Of a DNA stretch of 64,000 bases, positions 8,211 through 19,009 are shown one piece after another. Origin of the DNA: Mycolicibacterium stellerae (GTDB lineage Bacteria; Actinomycetota; Actinomycetes; Mycobacteriales; Mycobacteriaceae); contig NZ_RARC01000026.1 of NCBI RefSeq assembly GCF_003719305.1, positions 31,401-95,400 of the forward strand, written 5' to 3'. The notes beneath the pieces were generated by a model, which had not been told where the DNA came from, ran no database searches, and saw only the letters and a program-made list of their open reading frames with translations. Made by a program: the position numbers and the translations under genes. The stretch's first letter is position 1, and each line of letters opens with the position of its first letter.

Positions 8211-10939
8211 CAGCTGCCGATCAGTTCTGGTGAATCAGCGGGTTCGCCGGACAGTCTGCGGTAAATCCGCTCCGGCGTCAGCGGCAACTCACGGTAGCGG
8301 ACGCCGGTGGCGTGGTGCAGCGCGTTGGCCAGTGCGGGGGCCACCGGGTTGACGTTCGATTCGGCAATTCCCTTGGCGCCCATTGGCCCGACCGAATCGG
8401 TCGACTCGACGACGATCACCTCCGTGCGGGGGATGTCGGCGTAGGTGGGGATGCGGTAGTTGCGCAGGTTTGGGTTGACCATCACCCCGTTCTCGTCGAC
8501 GTGAAAGTTCTCGGTGAGCGCGAAGCCGATGGCCTGCGCCACCCCACCTTCGACCTGCCCGCGCACCTGCGCCGGGTTGATCACGACACCCGCGTCGGTG
8601 GCGTGAACGCTGTAGAGGATCCGGATCTCACCGGTCGCCCGGTGCACGGCGATGCGGAAACCGTGCGCGTTGGACGTCACGCTCCGCGGGGACCCGTATG
8701 CCTTGCGGGAAACCGAGAATCGGATCCGGCGTTCCCGGGCGGCCGCCAGCAATTCGGTCAGCGGCACCCTGGCTTCGCCACACGTCACCGCGTCGTCTTG
8801 CAGCGAGCATTCGGCCGGGTCGACACCGGCATGACCGGCGGCGAATCGCAGGATGGCATCGCGAAGCGCGGTCGCGGCCTTCTGCACGGCGTTGCCCGAG
8901 ACGAACAATCCCGCGCTTGCGAACGCCCCCGTGTCGAACCCGGTCCTGTCGGTGTCGGACTGCACCAGGTGCACCCGCGACGGCGTCGTACCAAGCACGC
9001 TGGACGCGATCTGCACATGAGCCGTCGACGTACCCTCCCCGAATTCGACGGTGCCGACGGCGATCTCGTACACGCCGTCGTCACGCAGGGTCGCCCACGC
9101 CTCGGAGATGTGCTCGGTCGGCGGTGCGGTTTCATGGATCGAACTCGCGGTGCCGGTACCGATCAGCCAGTCCTCGCCGAGCGCATGCCCGTTGGCGCTG
9201 CGTTGCAATGCGGCGTCGACCCTGTCGATGCATGCGAGAAGGCTGTCTTCGGCGAACATCACGTCGTCGGGATGCTCGCCGACGGCCAGCAGCGCGTCGC
9301 CGGGCCGGATCACGTTGCGTCGCCGCAGCTCCATCGGATCGAGGTTCAGCGCCAGCGCGAGCTCTGTCATGGCGGATTCGACAGCGAAGCTCGGCTGCGT
9401 CATGCCGTATCCGCGCAGCGCACCGCTTGGCACCGTGTTGGTGTAGACCGAGAAGCCGTCGAATTTCTTGTTGGGACAACGGTATTGCATCATCGCGGCG
9501 CCGCCCGCGAACAACGTCTCGCCACCGTGGTTGCCGTAGGCGCCGGTGTTCGACACGTTCCGGAATCCGAAGGCCGTCAGCGTGCCGTCGGACTTGGCGC
9601 CGAGCTTGACGGTGATCGTCATCGGGTGCCGCGGTGACGCGGTGGTGAACTCCTCCTCGCGGGTGTATTCCCAGCACACCGGCCGCCCGATGTCGATGGT
9701 CGCCAGCGAAACCAGATCCTCTGAGATCACCTCCTGCTTGCCGCCGAACCCGCCGCCGACCCGTTTGCAGAACACCCGGAGCTGGTCGGGTCGCAGATCG
9801 AACAGGTGCGACAGCTTGAGCTTCGCTATCGACGGCGACTGCGAGCTGGTCCGCACGTTGAGCCTGCCGTCCTCCATCCAAGCGATGGAGCCGTGCGTCT
9901 CGAGGTGTGCGTGCTGAACGCGCGGAGAGAAGTAGGTGCCCTCGTGGATGACGTCTGCCTCGGCGAAGCCGGCTGCCACATCGCCGATCTCGCCGCGCAG
10001 CTCGATGAGGATGTTGTGTTCGGGGTCGTGGATGAACGGGTCGTGGGTTCCGTGTAGCTGGGGTGCGCCTTGTTTCATCGCCTCCTGCGGATCGAAGACG
10101 GCGGGCAACACCTCGTAGGTGACCTTGACCCGGCGACATCCCTCTTCGGCGGCGCCGATCGAGTCGGCGACCACGGCGACGACGCGCTGGCCGACGAACC
10201 GCACGACCCTGTCGAGGATCAGGGTGTCGTCGGGGTCGACGAGGTGGTCGGTGTGGATCGCGGTGTTGAACCGCTTGCCAGGGACGTCTTCCCACGTGTA
10301 GACGCGGTGCACGCCGGGCACCGCCAGCGCGGCGGTCTTGTCGATCGACACGATGCGGGCGTGCGCGTGCGGCGAGTGCAGCACCTTGAGGTGAAGCATG
10401 CCGTCCATCTCGGTGTCCATCGTGTACTCGGCGCGACCGGTCACCACGTCGGTGCCTGCGGGGGCTCCGACGCTGGTGCCTACCGCCTGGCCGGGGGCCG
10501 CTTCCTCGATCTCGACGACGCCGTTGACGGCATCCTCGATCGCGCGGTATCCCGTGCAGCGGCACAGGTTTCCTTTCAGCGCGCGCGGCAGGTCCTGCTT
10601 CTGCGCGTCGGTGAACGTGGCCGCGGTCATGATCATGCCCGCGGTGCAGAACCCGCATTGGAAGCCGGGGGCGTCGCGGAACTGTCGCTGCAGGGGGTGC
10701 AGGTCGTCGGGTGTGCCGAGGCCCTCGATGGTGGTGACCCGACGTCCCTCGGCGCGAAACGCCGGCGTGATGCAGCTGTGCACCGGATCGCCGTCGAGCC
10801 AGACCGTACAGGCGCCGCAATCGCCTGCGTCGCAACCTTTCTTGACGCCGTGCCAGCCCAGCGAGCGGACGAACGTGCGAAGGCACTGCCCGGGTAGCGG
10901 TTCCTCGTCGAAGGCCGCGCCGTTGACGGTGTACGTCAT
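8210..10939 (-). CDS. Xanthine dehydrogenase-family subunit: fused 2Fe-2S and molybdopterin domains
   Basis: A 909-residue single chain joining two subunits that are usually separate. Residues 1-150 form a two-cluster ferredoxin unit with cysteines 36/41/44/56 and 95/98/126/128 (GFCTAG, LCRCTGY). From about residue 165 come the aldehyde-oxidase a/b hammerhead and Mo-cofactor domains, with GGGFGGKQE and the conserved catalytic-Glu segment KGIAESN near the C-terminus. The loop preceding the Mo site reads GALRGYG, not the CO-dehydrogenase AYxCSFR, so CO is not the expected substrate; a purine, aldehyde or heterocycle is more likely. It overlaps the FAD-subunit gene upstream by ATGA and the ABM gene downstream by TGATG. 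The longer open frame upstream of the ATG lies in the wrong frame of the FAD gene. Confidence 0.88.
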   Translation of the reverse strand: MTYTVNGAAFDEEPLPGQCLRTFVRSLGWHGVKKGCDAGDCGACTVWLDGDPVHSCITPAFRAEGRRVTTIEGLGTPDDLHPLQRQFRDAPGFQCGFCTAGMIMTAATFTDAQKQDLPRALKGNLCRCTGYRAIEDAVNGVVEIEEAAPGQAVGTSVGAPAGTDVVTGRAEYTMDTEMDGMLHLKVLHSPHAHARIVSIDKTAALAVPGVHRVYTWEDVPGKRFNTAIHTDHLVDPDDTLILDRVVRFVGQRVVAVVADSIGAAEEGCRRVKVTYEVLPAVFDPQEAMKQGAPQLHGTHDPFIHDPEHNILIELRGEIGDVAAGFAEADVIHEGTYFSPRVQHAHLETHGSIAWMEDGRLNVRTSSQSPSIAKLKLSHLFDLRPDQLRVFCKRVGGGFGGKQEVISEDLVSLATIDIGRPVCWEYTREEEFTTASPRHPMTITVKLGAKSDGTLTAFGFRNVSNTGAYGNHGGETLFAGGAAMMQYRCPNKKFDGFSVYTNTVPSGALRGYGMTQPSFAVESAMTELALALNLDPMELRRRNVIRPGDALLAVGEHPDDVMFAEDSLLACIDRVDAALQRSANGHALGEDWLIGTGTASSIHETAPPTEHISEAWATLRDDGVYEIAVGTVEFGEGTSTAHVQIASSVLGTTPSRVHLVQSDTDRTGFDTGAFASAGLFVSGNAVQKAATALRDAILRFAAGHAGVDPAECSLQDDAVTCGEARVPLTELLAAARERRIRFSVSRKAYGSPRSVTSNAHGFRIAVHRATGEIRILYSVHATDAGVVINPAQVRGQVEGGVAQAIGFALTENFHVDENGVMVNPNLRNYRIPTYADIPRTEVIVVESTDSVGPMGAKGIAESNVNPVAPALANALHHATGVRYRELPLTPERIYRRLSGEPADSPELIGS

Positions 10940-11742
10940 GCCAGCTCTCCCCGTAGCTCTTCTGCGAAGTGTCCGGCCAGGTGCTCGCGGTGCTCTGGCG
11001 TCCCGTTCGGATCGTCGAACCACAGGTCGTGCGGAATCGACTCGATGCTGTGCCGCAGCGTGTCGACATCGGGAAAGGAGTTGAACGCGAGCCGTATTGG
11101 TCGGGTGGTGCCTGCGGTGATGGTCAGCAGGAGGTCGCCTTCGCCCTGGGTCGCGATCATGAAAATGGTCGACCGGCCCAGTTGGGTCAGGGTGAATCGC
11201 CTGTGGGCGTGGCGCTTTCGCAATGCCTGAGCCGGGATGTCGATCTTTCGCAGCAGTTCGCCCGGCGCGAGGATGTTCTCGTGGTTGCCGGTCACGAAAT
11301 CGACCGCGTCGACGCTGCGCTCGGATCCGTCCCTGGCCTGCAGTGTGTACGTGGCCTCGAGCGCCACAGTCATGGTGATCATCGGTCCCGCGGGCAGAGA
11401 CATGGCTATGTTGCCGCCAACGGTCGCGGCGTTCCACACCTTGAACGAGGCGAGGAAGGCCTCGCAGCTGGTGGTGAACAGCGGGGCGGCTCGCCAGTCG
11501 TCCGGCGCGGAGAACTCGTAGAGCCTGCGCACGGTGCACATCGCGCCGATCTCGAGGCCCGCCTCGGTGGCGGTCAGCCCGTCCCAGCCGAGCGGCATCA
11601 GGTCGATGAGGCGGCGCAGGTCAGGTTGCTCATCGGAGAACAGCCAGGTCCCGCCCGCCAACCAGGCGTCGCCGTCGCGCCAGCCGCTGCCCGGTCGCTG
11701 GGAAGGGTGCCTGACGACCTCGGTGATGGTGTTGATGTCCAC
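10936..11742 (-). CDS. Molybdopterin dehydrogenase FAD-binding subunit
   Basis: A 268-residue protein of the CoxM/XdhB type. The PCMH-type FAD-binding region has AGGTWLFSDEQ near residue 30 and the flavin-binding NAATVGGNIAMSLPAG near residues 109-124, with a CO-dehydrogenase flavoprotein C-terminal domain. It passes electrons from the fused Fe-S/Mo subunit encoded next in the operon to an acceptor. The GTG start is preceded by GAAGGG at 8-bp spacing. Compared with coxM in this window (292 residues) it is a little shorter and only distantly similar, so the two molybdo-enzymes are separate systems. Confidence 0.85.
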   Translation of the reverse strand: MDINTITEVVRHPSQRPGSGWRDGDAWLAGGTWLFSDEQPDLRRLIDLMPLGWDGLTATEAGLEIGAMCTVRRLYEFSAPDDWRAAPLFTTSCEAFLASFKVWNAATVGGNIAMSLPAGPMITMTVALEATYTLQARDGSERSVDAVDFVTGNHENILAPGELLRKIDIPAQALRKRHAHRRFTLTQLGRSTIFMIATQGEGDLLLTITAGTTRPIRLAFNSFPDVDTLRHSIESIPHDLWFDDPNGTPEHREHLAGHFAEELRGELA

Positions 11743-12040
11743 GTCAAGGCCCTTCGGGAATTGGGAACGCGGAACGTAGCCGGCAACGTCGCTTAGCTGA
11801 CTCTAGCGAGAACTGCCCAGCATCAGGGGTAATAGACGCAAGCGATTCGCCACGTCAGGTCGCGCCTCCGGAGGATCCGGCGCCGGGTGTGCCGCCGTTA
11901 CCGGTGGCGTAGCTGGGGTTCGCGAGGCTGTGCACAGATCGCTTCTGGGGCCCGTTGCACGATCTGTCGGCAGCCTCGGCGATGAAGACTATGAAGAAGG
12001 GGCCATATGGCTCTAGATGGCAATCGGGAAAAAAGTTAAA
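11743..12040. other. Intergenic region upstream of the molybdo-hydroxylase operon and clpB
   Basis: Divergent spacer between the FAD-subunit start and the clpB promoter. It should hold the promoter of the molybdo-hydroxylase operon, but I see no convincing -35/-10 pair for it. Short frames on both strands have no ribosome site, and the A+T-rich stretch near 12030-12040 leads into the clpB control region. I see no RNA gene here. Confidence 0.4.
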
Positions 12041-12073
12041 GTTGAGCGGAACAGACTCAACCTTGACGACGTT
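12041..12073 (+). promoter_or_regulatory. clpB promoter: SigH-type -35/-10 inside an HspR (HAIR) operator
   Basis: GTTGAGC-N7-ACTCAAC at 12041-12061 matches the HspR inverted repeat (CTTGAGT-N7-ACTCAAG) at 11 of 14 positions. The 7-bp spacer holds GGAACA (12048-12053), which with CGTT at 12070-12073 makes a SigH-type promoter (GGAAYA, 16-bp spacer, CGTT). Further CTTGAA/CTTGAG half-sites lie at 12103-12117. HspR bound here would cover the -35 box. Both HspR and SigH control of clpB are known in M. tuberculosis. Confidence 0.7.
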
Positions 12074-12135
12074 GATGAATACGACCAGCATTTTTATTCA
12101 GACTTGAAAGACTTGAGAACAGATCGGAGGCAGTC

Positions 12136-14682
<2,547 letters not shown>

Positions 14683-14816
14683 AAAGTGGGCGGCGCGGGA
14701 TGAAACGCCAAAATTGAAGGGCCGAAAGCCGCAACCTCTGTAGCCCTTCGCAGTGACCGCCCGAAGGCGGGATCCGCGCCTGGCTCAACAGTAGCGGGTG
14801 CCCGAAGCGGTCACCG
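14683..14816. other. Structured convergent intergenic region between clpB and the RT gene
   Basis: Three inverted repeats are packed here: GAAGGGC/GCCCTTC (14716-14722 with 14743-14749), CCGCC-CGAA-GGCGG (14757-14770), and GTGACCGC/GCGGTCAC (14753-14760 with 14807-14814). The last overlaps the RT stop codon and competes with the second. The motif GCCCGAAG(G)CGG also occurs twice. The simplest reading is a bidirectional terminator without U-tracts; an RT-associated structured RNA is the alternative. Confidence 0.5.
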
Positions 14817-16151
14817 CAAGTTGCGCAAATGCACGAGCGAAACCAGACCCATGTCCCGGTAAAGAGTGGCGGGCGGCAGTTGCCGGAAACCGCGCACACC
14901 GGTTCGCCGGGTAGCGACCTGGACGATCTTGCGCGCTATCCGGAAGTCCAGATCCTTGAGCGATCCCCGATCCGTGGTCGTGTCGAGAATCGAGGACAAG
15001 CCCGCGACGGCGAAGGGACTCGTTACGTCGAGCATGACGTTGGTGGCCGCGACGAGGTGACGGGCTCGCTCGTCGACGGGCTCGTCGAACAGCGCAGGCC
15101 CAATGGCGTCCATTCGGCGTGCAACGCGGGCGACGAAGCGGCTCAGCCGGTGCGGTCCCAGGCTCAGCGTGCCCGCATGGCTGACGGTCAACCCGAGGCA
15201 GTCGACGCGGTCGCGCCCGAGATAGGCGGGATCGTCGGTCGACGGCCTTCCGTTGCCGCTCAATGCGGTGCGCAGTTCCTTCGACAGCTTTCGTTTGACG
15301 CCCAACCCGCCCATCAGCGAATCGATCCTCGCGTCCGCCTCATGCAGGGCGGCGAGACCCGAATGGGCGATGATGAAGTCGTCGTTGTACCGCGCGTAGA
15401 AGATTCCGTCGATCGCGGTGATCGCCTCGTCCATCGGTACGACCGCCAGATTGCCGAGCAACGGAACCAGCGGGGTTCCCATCGCGACGCCGTGCAGCCG
15501 GACGAACTCCGTTCCGTCGTCTTCGCGCACCACGGGCCGGACCAGTCCGGTGATGAGATCCCATGTGGACGAGCTGATTTCGCCGTTCTTGCTGCCGAGT
15601 GTCGCAACGGTTCTCAGTATTTTCCATAACGCGGCGTCGGGCCCGACGGGGAGATTGTCACCGTATTTCTCGAAGTCGGATTGCAGGACATACAGCGGGG
15701 GCCCCTTGGTGCCCGCTCGTTCGCGATGGGCGCGGATGTAGTCGGCGAACGTCTGCATCGCGCCCACATTCGTCACGCCGGCCAGATACGAGTAGACGCC
15801 GGGCAGGCCGTGGCATTGCGCGTTGTGTGTCAGGAGTTTGAACAGTGCCGAGCCGACGACGTGGTCGATGAAATCCGCCAGGTGCGCCTCGCGACGCTTG
15901 CCGCCGGTTTCCAGGATCCACAGGTCCACCGGCCGGGTCTGGAACTCGCCGCTGGTGACCCGGTGGGCGATCGCCTTGGCCAGGGTTTGCCGTTCGGCCG
16001 CCGTGCTGAAGTACGAGACGCCGCCGAACGCCTCGGCGAATCCGGCGCCACGGTCACGGCGCTTGGCGAAGATGCGCAGGATGGTGTCCTCGTAGGTCCT
16101 GGGATTCGCGAGTTCTGTCTCGACATCTATCGGTTCACCGGCTGTGAACAT
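14811..16151 (-). CDS. Reverse transcriptase, unassigned class, in an operon with a membrane protein
   Basis: A 446-residue protein with the RT palm motifs in order: motif 1/2 GGKRREAHLADFIDHVV (83-99), motif A LQSDFEKY with Asp159, motif B GVAMGTPLVPLLGNL (221-235), motif C YNDD (255-258), motif D GLGVKRKLSKE (282-292) and motif E CLGLTVS (318-324). All three catalytic aspartates are present, so it should be an active polymerase. A region of about 115 residues after motif E shows no maturase, HNH or Cas1 domain, and no intron RNA or DGR-type repeats are visible. The start overlaps the upstream membrane-protein gene by 17 bp. Such stand-alone RTs are often anti-phage (Abi/UG/DRT groups), but I cannot assign a class and the defence role is inference. 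Codon use and GC look like the neighbours. Confidence 0.88.
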   Translation of the reverse strand: MFTAGEPIDVETELANPRTYEDTILRIFAKRRDRGAGFAEAFGGVSYFSTAAERQTLAKAIAHRVTSGEFQTRPVDLWILETGGKRREAHLADFIDHVVGSALFKLLTHNAQCHGLPGVYSYLAGVTNVGAMQTFADYIRAHRERAGTKGPPLYVLQSDFEKYGDNLPVGPDAALWKILRTVATLGSKNGEISSSTWDLITGLVRPVVREDDGTEFVRLHGVAMGTPLVPLLGNLAVVPMDEAITAIDGIFYARYNDDFIIAHSGLAALHEADARIDSLMGGLGVKRKLSKELRTALSGNGRPSTDDPAYLGRDRVDCLGLTVSHAGTLSLGPHRLSRFVARVARRMDAIGPALFDEPVDERARHLVAATNVMLDVTSPFAVAGLSSILDTTTDRGSLKDLDFRIARKIVQVATRRTGVRGFRQLPPATLYRDMGLVSLVHLRNLR

Positions 16152-18207
16152 GGCTCACATCCCGCGAGCTTGCGCACGCGTTCCATGTGTTCACGGTTCG
16201 CCGCCAGCGTCGCAACCCGTCGGTGTCGAACTCGGCGGGCAGTACCAGGATCGCGCGCAGATTGCCTTCGTAGAAGACGGGTGTCATCCAGCGGTCGGCC
16301 ACCTGGGTCACCACGGCGCCCTGCCCGAGGCTCTTCATCGCCGACGGCAGCAGTCCCACCAGGAGATTGTGCGCCAGCCTACGCGCGGCCCGTTGTCCCG
16401 CACGCGTCTGCAAATCAACGACGGTGCCGTCGGCGAAGGCCGCGCGAAACTCGGCCACGAGGATGTCAGGGCCTTCTGACAGGTCGTCGACGGGCTGCAG
16501 CCAATCCTTTTCGATGGCGCGATCCAACGCGGCGCGCCCGGTTCCGGTTGCGGTGGACAGTATTTCGGCCCGATTTGCAGCGCCGCCCGTCGCCGACTGC
16601 AAGGTCAGGTGCGGTTGGCTGTCTGCGTCGTCAGATGTGATTCGCTGGTAGAAAACGAGAGTAGACGACGAACGAAATGCCAGATGTCCTGCGCTGTCGA
16701 AGGTTTCCCGCATCACGCTGATCGCGTCTGACTTCTGTCGCGAGTCGATCCACTCCGGGATCGAGATCCTGCCGACGCGCACGGGCAGCGGCTCGACGGC
16801 CAGCGCCCGGATCCAATCACCCAAAGACAGCAGCGTCGGCAGCGACGTACTGCGGTCGCGCAGATGTTGCACATTGATGTGAACGACCAGCAGCACGATC
16901 ATCGCGGCGGTGATCTGGACGAGGTCCGACGCTGGGTTGACGTCGATCCACACGAGTGCGAACAACACTGCGGAGAACAGGAAGCTCACGTTAAGGGTGC
17001 GGAACTGGCCTTCGGCGAACAACCGGATCTGGTAGGCACCGATCAGGCTGCGTAGGACGAAGAGCGGAAGAAGCGCAAGCAGGAAGCTGAACGGTATGTC
17101 GGGCAGCACCCACAGCACCAGCGGGATGGCCAGCGACCAGAAGAACAGGGTGATGACGGGCGTCATCCACAACAGCTGGTGGAAGAACGACAGCCGAAAC
17201 TGACGGAACGCCGGAATTCGGCGCAGGCGAACGAAATCGAAGTAGAACACCGCGGTGGCCTCGTACGAGCCGCGGAACAGCGGCAGCACCAGATAGAAGA
17301 ACTGAAACACATCGACGTCGCGCCAACCCGCGAAGCCCGCGGTGAGGTCGAAGGCGCGGGTGTTCGTCGAATAGATGCCTGCGATCAAGAGGACCGCCAC
17401 CGCGTCAAGGCGCAAACCCAGACCCGACAGCGTCGCCTCGATGCCGAGCCGGGGTGGGATGGACGGCAGCAGGTCCCGAATCGAACGCCCCGCGAATTTC
17501 GGCCACAGTCCGGTCAGCCGATACGCACGAACCGTGTAGTGCACCGTGATCCAAATGCTGACCGCATTCGACGCGATGATCGCGATGACGATCGCGCCCG
17601 CCGGAAAGAAGAAAACACCGATCCCGATCACCACAAGCGACACCGCGGTCGGGGCGAACATCGACCACAGCGGGCGGTAAACGCGCCGCGTGGCGAACAT
17701 GCCGGAGTGCAGCACCCGCACGGGCATGCGCAAGGCAAGCTCGATCAGGATCAGGAACGCGTAGAGAGAACCGAGCGCGTCCGCCTCCGGCGGGAACAAC
17801 AGCGCCAGTGCAACGCCGCCGCCGATGATCACCACGGTTCCCGCGACCGCCGAAAGCACGAGCCAGCGCCCGATTTCGCGTTCGATGCCGTCGGTATCCC
17901 CCGACTGAGCCAATGCCCGCAGGCGCTCGCGCATCACCTCGAGCAGCCCCCACCATGCGCCGCTGACGATCAGGCTGCTGACCCGCAACATCATCACGGT
18001 GAATGCGGCCAGTCCGCCGAGGCTGGTGAGGATGATGAGGAACTCCGCGACGTGGATCGCGTACCGCGCCCCGTCGAGCAGAAGCGCATAGCGCATCCGA
18101 TAACCGAAGTAACCGACGATCCTGCCGGTGAGAAGGCTCGCATACAGCGAGACGGCGCGATCCTCTCTGCGGGCCGCCCGCTCGAGCCATCGATCGATCT
18201 CGTTCAT
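16135..18207 (-). CDS. Polytopic flippase-like membrane protein with C-terminal soluble domain, RT partner
   Basis: A 690-residue protein. A charged N-terminus (1-48) precedes about 11 hydrophobic segments between residues 50 and 448, in an order that resembles MATE/Wzx-type polysaccharide flippases. A soluble domain of about 240 residues follows (450-690), which I do not recognise. It ends 17 bp inside the start of the RT gene, so translation of the two is coupled. The ATG at 18207 is chosen because upstream in-frame starts would run into the divergent RNase T2 gene; ATG at 18228 is possible. The membrane domain suggests a lipid-linked substrate, a membrane sensor or an effector. No function can be assigned from sequence alone. 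Confidence 0.75.
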   Translation of the reverse strand: MNEIDRWLERAARREDRAVSLYASLLTGRIVGYFGYRMRYALLLDGARYAIHVAEFLIILTSLGGLAAFTVMMLRVSSLIVSGAWWGLLEVMRERLRALAQSGDTDGIEREIGRWLVLSAVAGTVVIIGGGVALALLFPPEADALGSLYAFLILIELALRMPVRVLHSGMFATRRVYRPLWSMFAPTAVSLVVIGIGVFFFPAGAIVIAIIASNAVSIWITVHYTVRAYRLTGLWPKFAGRSIRDLLPSIPPRLGIEATLSGLGLRLDAVAVLLIAGIYSTNTRAFDLTAGFAGWRDVDVFQFFYLVLPLFRGSYEATAVFYFDFVRLRRIPAFRQFRLSFFHQLLWMTPVITLFFWSLAIPLVLWVLPDIPFSFLLALLPLFVLRSLIGAYQIRLFAEGQFRTLNVSFLFSAVLFALVWIDVNPASDLVQITAAMIVLLVVHINVQHLRDRSTSLPTLLSLGDWIRALAVEPLPVRVGRISIPEWIDSRQKSDAISVMRETFDSAGHLAFRSSSTLVFYQRITSDDADSQPHLTLQSATGGAANRAEILSTATGTGRAALDRAIEKDWLQPVDDLSEGPDILVAEFRAAFADGTVVDLQTRAGQRAARRLAHNLLVGLLPSAMKSLGQGAVVTQVADRWMTPVFYEGNLRAILVLPAEFDTDGLRRWRRTVNTWNACASSRDVSHVHSR

Positions 18208-18215
18208 CGAAGAGA

Positions 18216-18221
18216 TAGGCT
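18216..18221 (+). promoter_or_regulatory. Possible leaderless -10 box of the RNase T2 gene
   Basis: TAGGCT ends five bases before the ATG at 18227, near the spacing of leaderless mycobacterial promoters. Only 19 bp separate this ATG from the divergent start at 18207, so the two promoters must overlap each other's 5' coding ends. Confidence 0.35.
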
Positions 18222-18226
18222 GCCCC

Positions 18227-19003
18227 ATGCGGCGAGGCGATGTGGTGGTGTTGTCGATATCCTGCGTGCTTACCGCCATTGCCGTCGCGGCGGTCACCTT
18301 CAGCGTCCGCGTCCTCGACCACACACCCAGTGGCGCCGAATTCGATTCCGCCCAAAGCGGCTCGAGTTGGCTCGTGCTGACGTGGGGTCCCAGTCTCTGT
18401 GCGGCGGAGCCGACAAATGCGGGATGCACGTCCGGTCACGTGGGGACGCAGGGGCCGACGTGGCTCCTACACGGGCTGTGGCCGCAGCCGGCCGACAACC
18501 AATACTGCGGTGTGCCGAAGGAGATCGCCAGGCGGGCCAGCGATCTCAAGGGATCTCACATGCCGTCGGTGGACATCGGCGGCGACGTGCGCAGCACCTT
18601 GCGATCGCTGATGTCGGACGAGGCGAGCCTGGCGCCCCACGAGTGGTACGCGCACGGCACCTGCTCCGGTGTCTCACCGGACGTGTTCTTCTCCGATGCC
18701 GCAGCGCTGACCGAGCAAGCCCGCAAGGTGCTCGACCCGATGTTCACCGAAGCACAGGGCGGCCGGATAGCGCTGAGCGACGTTCGCGACAAGTTCGATC
18801 GGGAATACGGCGCAGGTGCGGGCGACCGCCTCCGCCTGAGCTGCCGCAATGTCACCGGCCAAGGCGGCGTCGTTTACGAGCTGCATCTGTCGCTTCCTTC
18901 GGTCACCGAGATCAGCGGTCCCGATGGCACCCGCCCCCTGAAGGACCTGATTCTCGATGGCCCCCCGCTGGGCCAGGGGTGCCGCAACGCGAGCGTGCCC
19001 TGA
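18227..19003 (+). CDS. Exported ribonuclease T2 family protein
   Basis: A 258-residue endoribonuclease of the T2 family, which cleaves RNA through a 2',3'-cyclic phosphate. Both active-site boxes are intact: CAS I WLLHGLWPQ (His82) and CAS II HEWYAHGTC (His138, Glu139, His143). Six or more cysteines (58, 67, 94, 146 and others) suit an oxidising exterior. A hydrophobic segment at residues 6-28 is a signal or signal anchor. It is head to head with the membrane-protein/RT operon with only 19 bp between start codons. That arrangement could reflect coregulation with the RT, but T2 enzymes also occur alone in actinobacteria. Confidence 0.85.
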   Translation: MRRGDVVVLSISCVLTAIAVAAVTFSVRVLDHTPSGAEFDSAQSGSSWLVLTWGPSLCAAEPTNAGCTSGHVGTQGPTWLLHGLWPQPADNQYCGVPKEIARRASDLKGSHMPSVDIGGDVRSTLRSLMSDEASLAPHEWYAHGTCSGVSPDVFFSDAAALTEQARKVLDPMFTEAQGGRIALSDVRDKFDREYGAGAGDRLRLSCRNVTGQGGVVYELHLSLPSVTEISGPDGTRPLKDLILDGPPLGQGCRNASVP

Positions 19004-19009
19004 TCCCGG

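Noticed and set aside
10940..11539. N-terminal extension of the fused Fe-S/Mo subunit
   Set aside because: The 200 extra codons lie in the wrong frame of the FAD-subunit gene; the ATG at 10939 overlaps its stop and begins the ferredoxin fold exactly.
11855..12091. Open frame of 78 codons on the minus strand upstream of clpB
   Set aside because: It runs through the clpB promoter and HAIR site, has no ribosome site and has a low-complexity end; not likely to be translated.
14811..16151. Group II intron, retron or diversity-generating element as the source of the RT
   Set aside because: No maturase/HNH domain, no intron domain V-like hairpin, no upstream msr/msd space (the upstream gene overlaps) and no template/variable repeats were seen.
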